From assembly GCF_003240585.1 (NCBI RefSeq), contig NZ_PCDP01000070.1, positions 1-47,493 of the forward strand: a stretch of 47,493 nucleotides of DNA, written 5' to 3'. Shown here piece by piece: positions 17,453 to 25,921 of the stretch. Made by a program: the position numbers and the translations under genes. A model generated the notes under the pieces. That model was not told the origin of the DNA, made no database searches, and worked only from the letters and a program-made list of their open reading frames with translations. How positions within the stretch are numbered: position 1 is the first letter of the stretch; each line of letters starts with the position of its first letter. The DNA is from Arminella tubonensis (GTDB lineage Bacteria > Pseudomonadota > Alphaproteobacteria > Rhizobiales > Rhizobiaceae).

Positions 17453-18226
17453 ATGAACAAATTGTTGTCCGGCGCGGCAATGGTCGCTGCTCTCCTCTTG
17501 GCTCAAAACGCGATGGCGGCGTCGAAGCCGACGATCGTCCTGGTCCATGGGGCCTTCGCGGAATCGGCGAGCTGGGACGGCGTCGCCGCCAAGCTGTTGA
17601 AGGACGGATATCCTGTCGTCGCAGTGGCCAATCCGCTCCGAGGTCTCAAGTACGACTCCGACTACGTCTCGGCGGCCCTGAAGTCCATCGACGGGCCTGT
17701 CGTCTTGGTCGGTCACTCCTACGGTGGCTCCGTCATCACCGACGTCGCGGTGGAAGGAACGAACGTGAAATCGCTTGTGTTCGTCGCTGGGCTTGCACCG
17801 GACAACGGCGAGAGCGCGGGAAGCCTTGGCAAGAAGTTTCCGACCGGGACGCTCGGCGACGCCCTGGCGCCGCCCGTCGTACAGCCCGACGGGAAGCACG
17901 ATCTCTACATCCTGCAAAGCAAGTTCTGGAAGCAGTTCGCGGCCGACGTTCCGGAACCGAAGGCAGCGCTGATGGGCGCTGAACAGCGTCCTGTCACCGC
18001 CGAAGCCCTGGACGATCCTTCAGGAGATCCGTCGTGGAAAAAACTGCCTTCGCATTTCATCTACGGCACCGCCGACAAGAACATTCCAGCAGAACTCCAT
18101 GAATTCATGGCAAAGCGTGCGGGCGCAAAGGAAACCGTCGGCGTAAAGGGCGCATCGCATGTCGTGATGATCTCCCATCCCGACCTCGTGTCCGCGATGA
18201 TCGAGCGGGCCGCCGCCGACAAGTAG
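17453..18226 (+). CDS. Exported alpha/beta hydrolase
   Basis: A 257-residue protein with a Sec signal (MNKLLSGAAMVAALLLAQNA, cleavage after MAA). The mature part starts directly with TIVLVHGAFAESASWDG, then has the nucleophile elbow VGHSYGGSVI, an acidic region YGTADKNIP and the catalytic His in GASHVVMISHPD. It resembles the small, cofactor-free esterase/haloperoxidase-like hydrolases common in rhizobia and pseudomonads. An in-frame ATG at 17438 lies upstream, but the chosen start sits right at the signal peptide. It is followed 51 bases later by an AraC regulator gene and then by an AhpD-like gene, probably one unit. Confidence 0.88.
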   Translation: MNKLLSGAAMVAALLLAQNAMAASKPTIVLVHGAFAESASWDGVAAKLLKDGYPVVAVANPLRGLKYDSDYVSAALKSIDGPVVLVGHSYGGSVITDVAVEGTNVKSLVFVAGLAPDNGESAGSLGKKFPTGTLGDALAPPVVQPDGKHDLYILQSKFWKQFAADVPEPKAALMGAEQRPVTAEALDDPSGDPSWKKLPSHFIYGTADKNIPAELHEFMAKRAGAKETVGVKGASHVVMISHPDLVSAMIERAAADK

Positions 18227-18277
18227 TGCGGCAACACGACGGCCGACAAATGGCGCCCTTTTCAAGAGGAGCAGCAG

Positions 18278-19228
18278 ATGCAGACCGATACCGCCATCAA
18301 GGTGAGCTTGGGTAGGATACGCGACGTCTTCGAAACGATCGACGACTGCCTGCACGTCGAGCACTACAGCGTCGCCGACCCGAACATCTCCTTGGCGAAA
18401 CTGACGCGGGAGAACGGAAACCGGGCGATCACCACCTCGCTCGGGTCCGGCGCCGGGACGTTCGTCGTCGCAGCCCGTGACTCCGAACTGCGTCTGGAGC
18501 AGAAGGGCCGCGTCCTTTTTCAAGGACTGATGATCGAGGACAGCGTCACCTTCGTGGAAGGTCCCGATCCCATTGCCGTCGAATTGCAGTCCGAGGCATG
18601 TCTCTATGTGCTCACCTTCCTGCGTGAGCCTTACCGGGGGCCGTGCTCCGTTGTCGGAGGACGGTTCAACATCCGCGACATTCGCCTCGCGGAGCTGATT
18701 GGCGAGATCTCCGAAAGTTCGCCTGCCCGGCGATGCGAAATCACCAGAGACTTTTCGAAGCTGGCATTCGAACACTATCGATCGCTGCCCAGAGTGCATC
18801 CCTTATCGGCATGGCGGCTGAGCAGAGTGAGACGCTACGCGGAATCCCGTCTTGATCGGCGGATGTCACTGGAGGAGCTGGCCGACGTCGCGGGGTTCTC
18901 GCGGGCGCATTTCGCGGCGACGTTCAAGGCCGCCACCTCGATGAGCGCTCATGAATTCCTTCTGCGGATGCGGATTCAGGCCGCAGCCAGGATGCTGATT
19001 ACCACCGACGTGGCCCTCGTCGAAATCGCCCTGCAGACGGGTTTCCAGAACCAGCCACACTTTACGACGGTCTTCAAAAAGATCACCGCCGTCACGCCGC
19101 GAAAATGGCGGGACGCCCGTCGGTCCGCCGCAATGGCGCGTAGCCTCGAGCATGCGGTCGACGGCCCACTCGTCATCGAACATCTGCCACGTGAGCCGGA
19201 AGGATTCCTTCCGCACGATCTGCATTGA
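18278..19228 (+). CDS. AraC family transcriptional regulator
   Basis: A 316-residue regulator. The N-terminal half (to about 180) is a cupin-like sensing region without a recognised ligand motif. The C-terminal half holds the two AraC helix-turn-helix motifs: RRMSLEELADVAGFSRAHFAATFK and, further on, IALQTGFQNQPHFTTVFKKITAVTPRKWR. GAGGAG precedes the ATG. It sits between an exported hydrolase and a carboxymuconolactone-decarboxylase-fold gene and may regulate both. Whether it binds the GTGAG repeats is unknown; the 10-base period would also be compatible with AraC proteins. Confidence 0.9.
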   Translation: MQTDTAIKVSLGRIRDVFETIDDCLHVEHYSVADPNISLAKLTRENGNRAITTSLGSGAGTFVVAARDSELRLEQKGRVLFQGLMIEDSVTFVEGPDPIAVELQSEACLYVLTFLREPYRGPCSVVGGRFNIRDIRLAELIGEISESSPARRCEITRDFSKLAFEHYRSLPRVHPLSAWRLSRVRRYAESRLDRRMSLEELADVAGFSRAHFAATFKAATSMSAHEFLLRMRIQAAARMLITTDVALVEIALQTGFQNQPHFTTVFKKITAVTPRKWRDARRSAAMARSLEHAVDGPLVIEHLPREPEGFLPHDLH

Positions 19229-19283
19229 AGAGCCGCTTAACGCACAACGACTGCCGGAGCTGAAGCCACAAAGGAGATTGAAA

Positions 19284-19835
19284 ATGGCTCGACTTCCAAT
19301 TTTCGCGACACTCGAAGAGGCGCCCGAAGCTGCCAAGCCGACGCTGGAGGCGATCAAGAAGCAGATCGGCGCGCTGCCCAACGTGTTCCGCATGATGGCG
19401 AACAGCCCATCCGTGCTCGAAGCCTATGCAGCAGCCTTGAATGGTGCGCTTGGCAAGGGCAAGATCGACAAGAAGATCCGCGAGCGGATCGCATTGGCGA
19501 TCGCCCAGATGAACGGCTGCGAATATTGCCTTGCCGCACATACCTATACCGGCACCCACGTGACCAAGCTCAGTCTCGAGGAGATCGCGGCTGCACGCCG
19601 CGGCGGATCGTCCGAAGCAAGGGCCGATGCCGCGGTGAAGTTCGCGGTCAGGGTCGCGGAAGCCAGGGGCGGCGTCTCCGAACAGGAGGTGGAAGGACTA
19701 AAGGCGGCCGGCTTCGATGACGGCGAACTGCTGGAGATCGTCGCGCACGTAGCGGCGAACACCTTCACGAACTACATGAACGAAGTCTTTAAGACCGACG
19801 TCGACTTCCCGAAGGTCGACCGCGAAGCCGCCTAG
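19284..19835 (+). CDS. Carboxymuconolactone decarboxylase/AhpD-fold peroxidase-like protein
   Basis: A 183-residue protein of the CMD/AhpD family. The redox motif CEYCLAAH near residue 80 is the AhpD-type CxxCxxxH and suggests thiol-dependent peroxidase activity rather than decarboxylation. The start at 19284 is set by AAGGAG at 19271-19276; the frame is open further left, but that part overlaps the end of the AraC gene. It is probably cotranscribed with the AraC gene, 55 bases away. Cytoplasmic, no signal. Confidence 0.88.
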   Translation: MARLPIFATLEEAPEAAKPTLEAIKKQIGALPNVFRMMANSPSVLEAYAAALNGALGKGKIDKKIRERIALAIAQMNGCEYCLAAHTYTGTHVTKLSLEEIAAARRGGSSEARADAAVKFAVRVAEARGGVSEQEVEGLKAAGFDDGELLEIVAHVAANTFTNYMNEVFKTDVDFPKVDREAA

Positions 19836-20023
19836 GGTGACCATGACGGCGCCGCTCTCCGATCGTGTTCTAATTCCGGTGGGCGGCCGCGTCGGACCAA
19901 CTCGGGATGCTGGCAAGAGTCTCAGATGCGCCGATATCGTTGATTTAGTCGGTGCTTGATCGGCTTCCTACCTCGTGATTCACTCTCATTGTTGCTTCGA
20001 GAGCACGTACATTATTGATGCCG

Positions 20024-20254
20024 TCATGGGAAGCTCAAGTCCAAACCGAGCATCCTGCTAAGGATCAAGGCGACGAGCCCCACGCCTATTAGCGCTAGAA
20101 TGAAGACTGCGGCCATCTTGCCGCCCGAGCGTAGTACCGCTCGCCTCTCCCCTTTCTCCCCTTGATCGTAATGCCACTTGATGGCGAAGAACATGGCCGT
20201 GCCTAACGCGAGAACCTTAAACGTAACGAAGACTATAGGGACCCAATCCATCAT
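20024..20254 (-). CDS. Small two-helix membrane protein of unknown function
   Basis: A protein of 76 residues from the Met at 20254 (the frame opens at 20272). Two hydrophobic segments, VPIVFVTFKVLALGTAMFFA and VFILALIGVGLVALILS, flank a charged loop with GEKGERRAVLRSGGK. This gives two transmembrane helices with a positive loop. I do not recognise the family. It stands alone, with gaps on both sides. Confidence 0.6.
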   Translation of the reverse strand: MMDWVPIVFVTFKVLALGTAMFFAIKWHYDQGEKGERRAVLRSGGKMAAVFILALIGVGLVALILSRMLGLDLSFP

Positions 20255-20599
20255 AAAGACCCTCTTGTGCATCAGCTAGGCGCCTTATGATCTCATCTTA
20301 GGCAAACGCATACTACTTGTTATGCAACGCTGATATGTAACAGCAGGTGGCGGCTTCCTGGCCTCGGTCGTTGGGTTCGGGAATGACCCCTTTGGGCCGT
20401 CAAGCGACCCGGTTGTAGATACTAGATGATCGAGAATATTTCCGTGAGATGTCGTTACTTCCCCTAGCCGCAAACGAACATGCCCTCGCGACGAGGTCCG
20501 CGAGGGCATGTTCTCCGGAGATCGCAGCCTGTAAGGGGGCAGGCTTCGCGGGAAAGGCGCGGTCCGCGGGCGATCGCCTAAGAGCTCGAACCCTTGGTA
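20255..20599. other. Gene-free stretch with a strong hairpin
   Basis: No gene was recognised. The only notable structure is the perfect 15-bp inverted repeat at 20476-20513, listed separately. Confidence 0.5.
20476..20513 (-). terminator. Perfect 15-bp inverted repeat, possible terminator
   Basis: GAACATGCCCTCGCG (20476-20490) is the exact complement of 20499-20513, with loop ACGAGGTC. It lies 87 bases past the stop of the leftward DUF6130 gene and would suit its transcript end. There is no clear U-tract on either side, so a protein-binding site or a mobile hairpin element is also possible. Confidence 0.45.
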
Positions 20600-21079
20600 C
20601 TATCCCTTCGCTGGCACCAAGAATTTGACCGTCTGCTCTGTGATGACGTGATGCCTCGGATCGGCCAGTTGGACGAGAACCTTGTGCTCGCCGGCCGGAA
20701 GTCCGACGACGATCAGCGTCTCGCCGCTGGCATCGACGAAGTGCCACGGCAGATCGTCGACGGTCACGTGGACGTGCCCTATGCGCGGCGAGACCAGCAG
20801 CGCACCTTCTCCAAAAACCGGAACGATGCGGATGTTCTCCGCCCGATACTGGATGAAGACCAATCCTCGGGACAATGGCTCCGGAAGCGGCGGATCGACG
20901 ATGAGCTTCGGTGGCGGCTCGTCCTCGATGGCGATCAGCGGAGAAGGACCGATAACGTCTCGCGCAGTCTGGGACGACCGACTGGAGGGCGTCATCCCCG
21001 CGACGGCCAGATATTGGAGAGCGTGATGGCCCGCTCCTCCGGCAAGAACCAGATGGATCATGTCGACGGCGTTCGTCAT
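20600..21079 (-). CDS. DUF6130 family protein
   Basis: A 159-residue protein. The start at 21079 is supported by GGAGGG 7 bases upstream; the frame is open to 21175, but the added residues look like read-through. The N-terminus (DMIHLVLAGGAGHHALQ) is weakly hydrophobic. The C-terminal half forms a beta-rich domain with GHVHVTVDDLPWHFVDASGE, IVVGLPAGEHKVLVQLADP and QTVKF, which I match to DUF6130. The His pairs in HVHVTV and WHF could bind metal. GTGAG repeats lie 101 bases upstream, so it likely shares regulation with the exported hydrolases. Confidence 0.7.
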   Translation of the reverse strand: MTNAVDMIHLVLAGGAGHHALQYLAVAGMTPSSRSSQTARDVIGPSPLIAIEDEPPPKLIVDPPLPEPLSRGLVFIQYRAENIRIVPVFGEGALLVSPRIGHVHVTVDDLPWHFVDASGETLIVVGLPAGEHKVLVQLADPRHHVITEQTVKFLVPAKG

Positions 21080-21170
21080 GGCGGCCCTCCAAGCTTGGTT
21101 GCTATGATGGCGTGACCCGGACCTCGCGCGACGTCCGCCATCTCGTCGGCGATCTTCTGCCGGGCCGAGG

Positions 21171-21195
21171 GTCAAGTCGAGTGAGTTGGCGTGAG
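21171..21195 (-). promoter_or_regulatory. GTGAG direct-repeat operator, site 3
   Basis: The plus strand has half-sites at 21171 (GTCAA), 21181 (GTGAG) and 21191 (GTGAG), with a further degenerate GTGGT at 21201, all 10 bases apart. In the DUF6130 sense the core is CTCAC-GCCAA-CTCAC, and a TTGACC hexamer follows five bases later, a possible -35 element. It matches site 2 at 14 of 15 positions. Confidence 0.5.
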
Positions 21196-21253
21196 GCTAG
21201 GTGGTATGTCGTTTGGGAAGACCAGACCCTGCGGCCCAGTCTCGACGGGCATA

Positions 21254-21957
21254 TCAGGGTCGAGCCTGCCCTGTCCCGATGACCTGCCACTTGTATGTCG
21301 TCAATCCTTCGAGCGCGACTGGACCGCGGGCGTGAACGCGGCCCGTCGATATGCCTATTTCGGCGCCGAGTCCGAATTCTCCACCGTCTGCATACTGGGT
21401 GGAAGCGTTCCACATGACGATCGCGCTGTCGACGCCCGTGAGGAAATCCGCGGCCACCGCCTCGTCGTCGGTGATGATCGCATCGGTATGATGGGAGGCA
21501 TGTTGCGCAATATGCTTCATCGCACCTTCGACGCCGTCGACGATAGCCACCGAACAGATCGCATCGAGGTATTCCGTATCCCAGTCCTCCGGCGTCGCGG
21601 CGGCCATCCGGGGATCGAGAACCATCGCCTCCTCGTCTCCCCTTAAGGCGCACCCGGCATCGGCCAATGCGACGACGAGCCTCGCAGAGTGGGCATACGT
21701 CCGGTCGATCAAGAGTGTCTCTGTGGAGCCGCAGACGATTGTGCGGCGCATTTGGCATTGACGACGATCCTGTCGGCCATGTCCGGATCGGCTGCAGCAT
21801 GGACGAAGGTATGGTTTATGCCATCCCGATGAGCGAGAACGGGGACCCGCGCCTCTCTCTGTACGCGCTCGACAAGCTCCCTCCCGCCGCGAGGAATGAT
21901 GACGTCGACGAGCCCGTGGCTCCGTAGCAGAGCGCCTACTGCCGCGCGATCCGGAAT
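21254..21957 (-). pseudogene. proA: Remnant of proA (gamma-glutamyl phosphate reductase)
   Basis: The C-terminal part of ProA is recognisable in two frames. The first piece (about 21957-21750) reads DRAAVGALLRSHGLVDVIIP, GGRELVERVQREARVPVLAH and RIVVNAK. The second (21751-21254) reads ETLLIDR, DWDTEYLDAI and NASTQYADGGEFGLGAEIG to the natural end. The frame changes at the NAK/RRT position, and roughly the first half of the gene is absent. The remnant ends against the truncated HxlR gene, so a deletion or recombination joined them. A functional proA must lie elsewhere. Confidence 0.8.
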
Positions 21958-21965
21958 GGTGGTCG

Positions 21966-22388
21966 ATGCTGATCCTTCGAGAAGCACTTCACGGCTATAC
22001 GCGTTTCGACCAATTCGAAAGGAGCCTCGGCATTGCACCGAGCATGCTGGCCCGAAGATTGAAGGCCCTTGTGGAAGCCGGAATGCTGGAGCGCATTCGC
22101 TATGAAGTGAAGCCGCAGCGATACGAATACACACCCACGGACCGATGCCGCGATTTCGAATCCGTGCTCCAATCGATGGTCGCGTTTGGAAATCGGCACT
22201 TTGCGCCGGAGGGCAAGAGCGTCTTGCTAGTGAATGATGAAACCGGGGGGGAAGCCGAGCCGCTGTTGATCGATGGCGTAAGCGGGCGATCGATGTCGGA
22301 GCCGCATTTCAGGTGGGCGGCTGGTCCTGCGGCGGACGACGCCCTCCGCGAACGATATGCTCGATCCGCGAGGCATGAAGGACCGTAG
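21966..22388 (+). pseudogene. HxlR-type regulator lacking its N-terminus
   Basis: The reading frame from 21966 gives MLILREALHGYTRFDQFE, then SLGIAPSMLARRLKALVEAGMLERI and YEYTPTDRCRDF, the winged-helix core of HxlR regulators. Intact members have about 25 residues before this point, including the Cys that senses electrophiles in many of them. Here the sequence just upstream (WWS) is still recognisable but then runs into proA antisense sequence and a stop, with no start codon. It could still be translated from 21966, but helix 1 would be broken. The C-terminal 50 residues are not family-like. Confidence 0.65.
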
Positions 22389-22389
22389 C

Positions 22390-22779
22390 CTAAGCGCCCT
22401 GCTGCGTCGCCAGCGCACCCCTGATAGCCTCGAGGAGATCCGTGGGACTGACGGGCTTCAAGAAAGTTTTTAGAGCGCCTGAATTCCTGGCGCGATCGCC
22501 GGCCGCGACGTTGGAATGGGCGGTGATCAGAATTGACGGAATCCTTCTGGTCATTCCGGATAGCCTGTCCAGCAGGTCCAGTCCCGAAATCCCGCCGAGC
22601 TGGATGTCTGTTACCAGGCAGGCCGCCGTGTGCAGTTCCGCCGAAGCGAGGAATTCTTCGGCCGACGCAAAGGCGACCACCCGCATGCCGTTGGCGCGCA
22701 GCAATCCTCTAAGCGCGTCGCGGACGGGCTCGTCATCCTCGACGCAAACCACCAGGGAGGTCTTCGGCGCATCAACCAT
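22390..22779 (-). CDS. Single-domain response regulator (receiver only)
   Basis: A 129-residue receiver of the FixJ/CheY type. The acidic pocket is VEDDEP, the phosphoacceptor Asp lies in CLVTDIQLGGISG, Thr in ILITAHS and Lys in FLKPVS. No output domain follows, so it must act by protein contact or as a phosphate sink. The start at 22779 is the first Met before the fold. It lies downstream of the FixJ-like gene on the same strand, 80 bases away, and probably belongs to the same signalling cluster. Its stop abuts the HxlR remnant. Confidence 0.85.
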   Translation of the reverse strand: MVDAPKTSLVVCVEDDEPVRDALRGLLRANGMRVVAFASAEEFLASAELHTAACLVTDIQLGGISGLDLLDRLSGMTRRIPSILITAHSNVAAGDRARNSGALKTFLKPVSPTDLLEAIRGALATQQGA

Positions 22780-22859
22780 CAATCGATCCTTCGCAGTAAT
22801 TCTATCGCCTCGGTTGAAAATTCGCAACGCGACCAACGTCGTGGAAAACTCTTTTAGAA

Positions 22860-23516
22860 CTAGCCTTTGGTAGAGGTGCTCGCCTGCTCGCCCAACTCGA
22901 GCAAATCATAATGCCGCACCAGTTCGGGAAGGGTATGAACATGCATCTTCTGCATGACGTTTCCCCGGTGAAGTTTGACCGTCGCCTCCGTGATCCCCAA
23001 CGCGGTCGAGATCTGTCTGTTACGCTGTCCCTCCACCACCCGGATCAAGACTTCCTGCTCACGTTTCGTCAGCGTCTCGTAATCGGCTCGCGCACTCGCG
23101 GCCGCCTCCTCCTTCATCGTCGTCCGGCTGTCCCGCTTCATCGCTGCGTGCACGGCATCCAGAAGGTCCTGCTCGCGAACGGGCTTTGTCAGGAACTCGA
23201 CCGCGCCCGCCTTCATCGCGCGCACGGCGATCGGTACGTCGGCGTGGCCGCTCATGAAGATCACCGGTCGGTGGAAGCCGCGAGTGCGAACCTCTTCGTA
23301 AAATTCGATGCCGCTCTGGCCGGGGAGCCGGACGTCCAGGATCATACAGGCGACGGACCCAAGCTGTCCCCTTGCCGAAAACTCCGTCGCCGAGGAAAAT
23401 GCCGTCACGTTGAACTTCATGGACCGTAGCAGGCCGACAAGCGACTCGCGCACGCCGACGTCGTCTTCGATGACGACGACCTGCGCGGAGGCGTCTTCAC
23501 GTTGCTTCTGGTTCAT
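22860..23516 (-). CDS. FixJ/NarL-type response regulator
   Basis: A 218-residue regulator with an N-terminal receiver (IEDDVGV, phosphoacceptor in MILDVRLPGQSG, FMSGHAD, FLTKPV) and a C-terminal LuxR-type helix-turn-helix (LTKREQEVLIRVVEGQRNRQ then TEATVKLHRGNVMQKM). The start at 23516 lies inside the end of the upstream kinase gene, a 20-base overlap, so the pair is translationally coupled and most likely cognate. Because the kinase follows cbtA, the cobalt/nitrile-hydratase-like module is the most plausible target; this is inference from position. Confidence 0.92.
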   Translation of the reverse strand: MNQKQREDASAQVVVIEDDVGVRESLVGLLRSMKFNVTAFSSATEFSARGQLGSVACMILDVRLPGQSGIEFYEEVRTRGFHRPVIFMSGHADVPIAVRAMKAGAVEFLTKPVREQDLLDAVHAAMKRDSRTTMKEEAAASARADYETLTKREQEVLIRVVEGQRNRQISTALGITEATVKLHRGNVMQKMHVHTLPELVRHYDLLELGEQASTSTKG

Positions 23517-25848
23517 TTGCCCCCCTTGCATATGGTATCGCGAACTCGAAGACCGACCCTCCCGACGCCCGAAGTCGCGCGGACAACGTTCCGCTATGCG
23601 CTTCGATGATCGACCTGCAGATCGCCAGGCCCATGCCGGTGCCCTCCGGCTTGGTGGAGAAGAATGCTTCGAATATGCGCTCCGACGCAATAGGGTCGAG
23701 GCCATGGCCGTTGTCCTCGACCCGGACGGCGGCGCCATGAGAGCCGCGGTCCTCGCTGACGACGACGATGGTCCGGGCATGATCCTTTTCCGTCATCGCC
23801 TCCGCCGCGTTGAGCATGAGGTTTAGAAGAACCTGTTGAAGCTGGACCTTGTCGCCCCGGATCGGACGGATGGCCTGCGACAGGGAGACGGTTGCGCTGA
23901 TCTGGCGGCTGCGAAGTTCGCTTCGCATCATTGTCATGACGTCGGCGACGACTTCGTTGATATTGACGATCGCGATCGACGGTCGCGAATTGCGCGCCAT
24001 GTTCCTAACGTTCAACAGAACGTCTCCCGCCCGCTTCCCCTCCTTGACGATCCGTTCCGCGGCCATTATCGCTTCGTCCAGGTCGGGTTCCGGGCGGTCG
24101 AGCCAGCTCAGGCATGTGGCCGCGTTCGTGACGATGGCCATGAGCGGCTGGTTCATCTCGTGTGCGATGGAGACGGTGACGGCGCCCATCGCTGTCAGGC
24201 GGTTCATTCTGACGACGTCGGCTTGGGCTTTCCTTAGCGCCTCTTCGCTGTTCACACGGTCCGTCAAATCGATGATCGCCCCGAACACCTCGGGTTCCTG
24301 TTCGGGGTCCGTTTCGACGCGGACCATGCAGTGAACATGCCTGATCGAGCCGTCCGGCAGCAGTAGCCTATGTTCCGCCTCCCAGGGGACCCGATCCCGA
24401 ATACCCGAGGCGTAAGTCTGATCGATTCGCTCGCGATCGTCGGGATGGACCCTCATCATCACCGCGTCATGCGTCAGAGGTTGGACAGGATCCAGTCGGT
24501 ATATGTTGTAGGTCTCCGCCGACCAGATGATCTCGCCCGTCGAAGGCTTGATCTGGAAGCTTCCCACGTGGCTGAGCATTTGTGCTTCCGCGAGCGAAGC
24601 CTGTGCTCGTTGGGCGTCGGCGAGCGAACTGCGTATGCGCTCCTCTGAACGCCTGGCCTCGGTGACGTCGACGATCGTGCCGATATAGGCGCGCGGGTGG
24701 CTTCTCTCGTAGATCAGGCGGCCGCGGGCGTGAATGAACTTCACCGTGCCATCCGGCAGAACGAAACGGTGCTCGACGTTCAGTTCGTCGCCCTGGAGGG
24801 CCCTGCCGTGAGCCTCCGCGACCATTTCCCGATCCTCCGGATGCACCCTCTCCATCAAGGTCTCGAACGTTATTTCCGTGCTCGGAAGACCGACGATGTT
24901 CGTGCACTCGGCAGAACAGGTGAACACGTCCGATATCATGTCCCACGACCAACTTCCGGTCTCGATGATCCGCTGCGCTTCGGCCATCACGGCCTGGCTC
25001 TTGGCAAGTTCGAATTCCGCGCGTTTCAGGTCGTCGATGTCGGTGTTGATCCCGTACCACTTCCGGACCTTGCCATCGTCTCCGATGAGCGGGACAGCCC
25101 GGAGCATGAAGTATCGCGCCTCGCCGTCGTGCCTGAGGATGCGCGCCTCGACGCCGCCGGGCTTGCCAGCGACGAGTAGTTCGGTCCATGCTGCAATGAC
25201 CTTTTGAACGTCGTCGGGGTGGAACGATCCGAGGAAGCCCATGCCGAGCGCGTCTTCACGCCCGATGCCTGTGTAGTCATGCCACTGCCTGCTCGCCTCT
25301 TCGAGCTCGCCACCGGGGCCGCCGATCCAGGTAAGGGCCGGGATCATGTCGAGGTTGAGCCTGAGCTCCCGCTCGACGGCAGCCGCTTCCTCCCGGACCG
25401 AACGCAGCTCTTCATCGGCCCTTCTCTTCTCCAGCGTGACGGTGAAGGCTGATGCAAGCCATTCCAGGTTTTCGACGAGACGTCTGGAGACGGGTTTTTC
25501 CTCCGCCTCCAGATAAAGCACTCCGTAGAGGCGCTCCGAGAGCCCGAGAGGAACGCATATGATCGAACGGGTCGGGTCGGAGACAGCCATTGTATTTCTG
25601 GAGCCGACCACTTCGCGAAGAACGGTCCCGTCGAGTTCATAAAGAGCCGCGGGCTTGGACAAGAACACGACACCTTCGGCGTTCGCCTCGACAGCGACCA
25701 TGAGCCCGTCGTTGGTGGACGTCACGATGAACGCCCTTTCCGCTCGAGCCGAATGCATCGCCGCGATCACGAACTGCTCGATATCGCACTTCTCGGCGCC
25801 CTTTCGGAGCGTCGTTCCTGGGGGGTCCGCATGCGAGACGTCGTTCAT
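23497..25848 (-). CDS. GAF-PAS-PAS-PAS sensor histidine kinase
   Basis: From the Met at 25848 the protein has 783 residues and no membrane segment. A GAF-like domain occupies about residues 20-165. PAS1 (about 180-300) contains LDMIPALTWIGGPGG and WYGINTDIDDLK. PAS2 (about 310-420) and PAS3 (about 430-545) are PAS_3-like, with VHPEDREMV and VHPDDRERI. HisKA has SIAHEMNQPLMAI, and HATPase_c has QQVLLNLMLNAAEAM, DNGHGLD and GTGMGLAICRS. The frame is open to 26010, but that region overlaps cbtA; the chosen start leaves 73 bases after the cbtA stop. It overlaps the FixJ-type gene. A soluble GAF/PAS kinase suggests sensing of an intracellular or diffusible signal. Confidence 0.9.
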   Translation of the reverse strand: MNDVSHADPPGTTLRKGAEKCDIEQFVIAAMHSARAERAFIVTSTNDGLMVAVEANAEGVVFLSKPAALYELDGTVLREVVGSRNTMAVSDPTRSIICVPLGLSERLYGVLYLEAEEKPVSRRLVENLEWLASAFTVTLEKRRADEELRSVREEAAAVERELRLNLDMIPALTWIGGPGGELEEASRQWHDYTGIGREDALGMGFLGSFHPDDVQKVIAAWTELLVAGKPGGVEARILRHDGEARYFMLRAVPLIGDDGKVRKWYGINTDIDDLKRAEFELAKSQAVMAEAQRIIETGSWSWDMISDVFTCSAECTNIVGLPSTEITFETLMERVHPEDREMVAEAHGRALQGDELNVEHRFVLPDGTVKFIHARGRLIYERSHPRAYIGTIVDVTEARRSEERIRSSLADAQRAQASLAEAQMLSHVGSFQIKPSTGEIIWSAETYNIYRLDPVQPLTHDAVMMRVHPDDRERIDQTYASGIRDRVPWEAEHRLLLPDGSIRHVHCMVRVETDPEQEPEVFGAIIDLTDRVNSEEALRKAQADVVRMNRLTAMGAVTVSIAHEMNQPLMAIVTNAATCLSWLDRPEPDLDEAIMAAERIVKEGKRAGDVLLNVRNMARNSRPSIAIVNINEVVADVMTMMRSELRSRQISATVSLSQAIRPIRGDKVQLQQVLLNLMLNAAEAMTEKDHARTIVVVSEDRGSHGAAVRVEDNGHGLDPIASERIFEAFFSTKPEGTGMGLAICRSIIEAHSGTLSARLRASGGSVFEFAIPYARGANEPEAT

Positions 25849-25921
25849 CGGTGCGACTGCTCCGGGATCACATGCCGGGATGCTAGTCCTGGGGGCGTAC
25901 GAAAGCCAGTTCGGAACGCAG

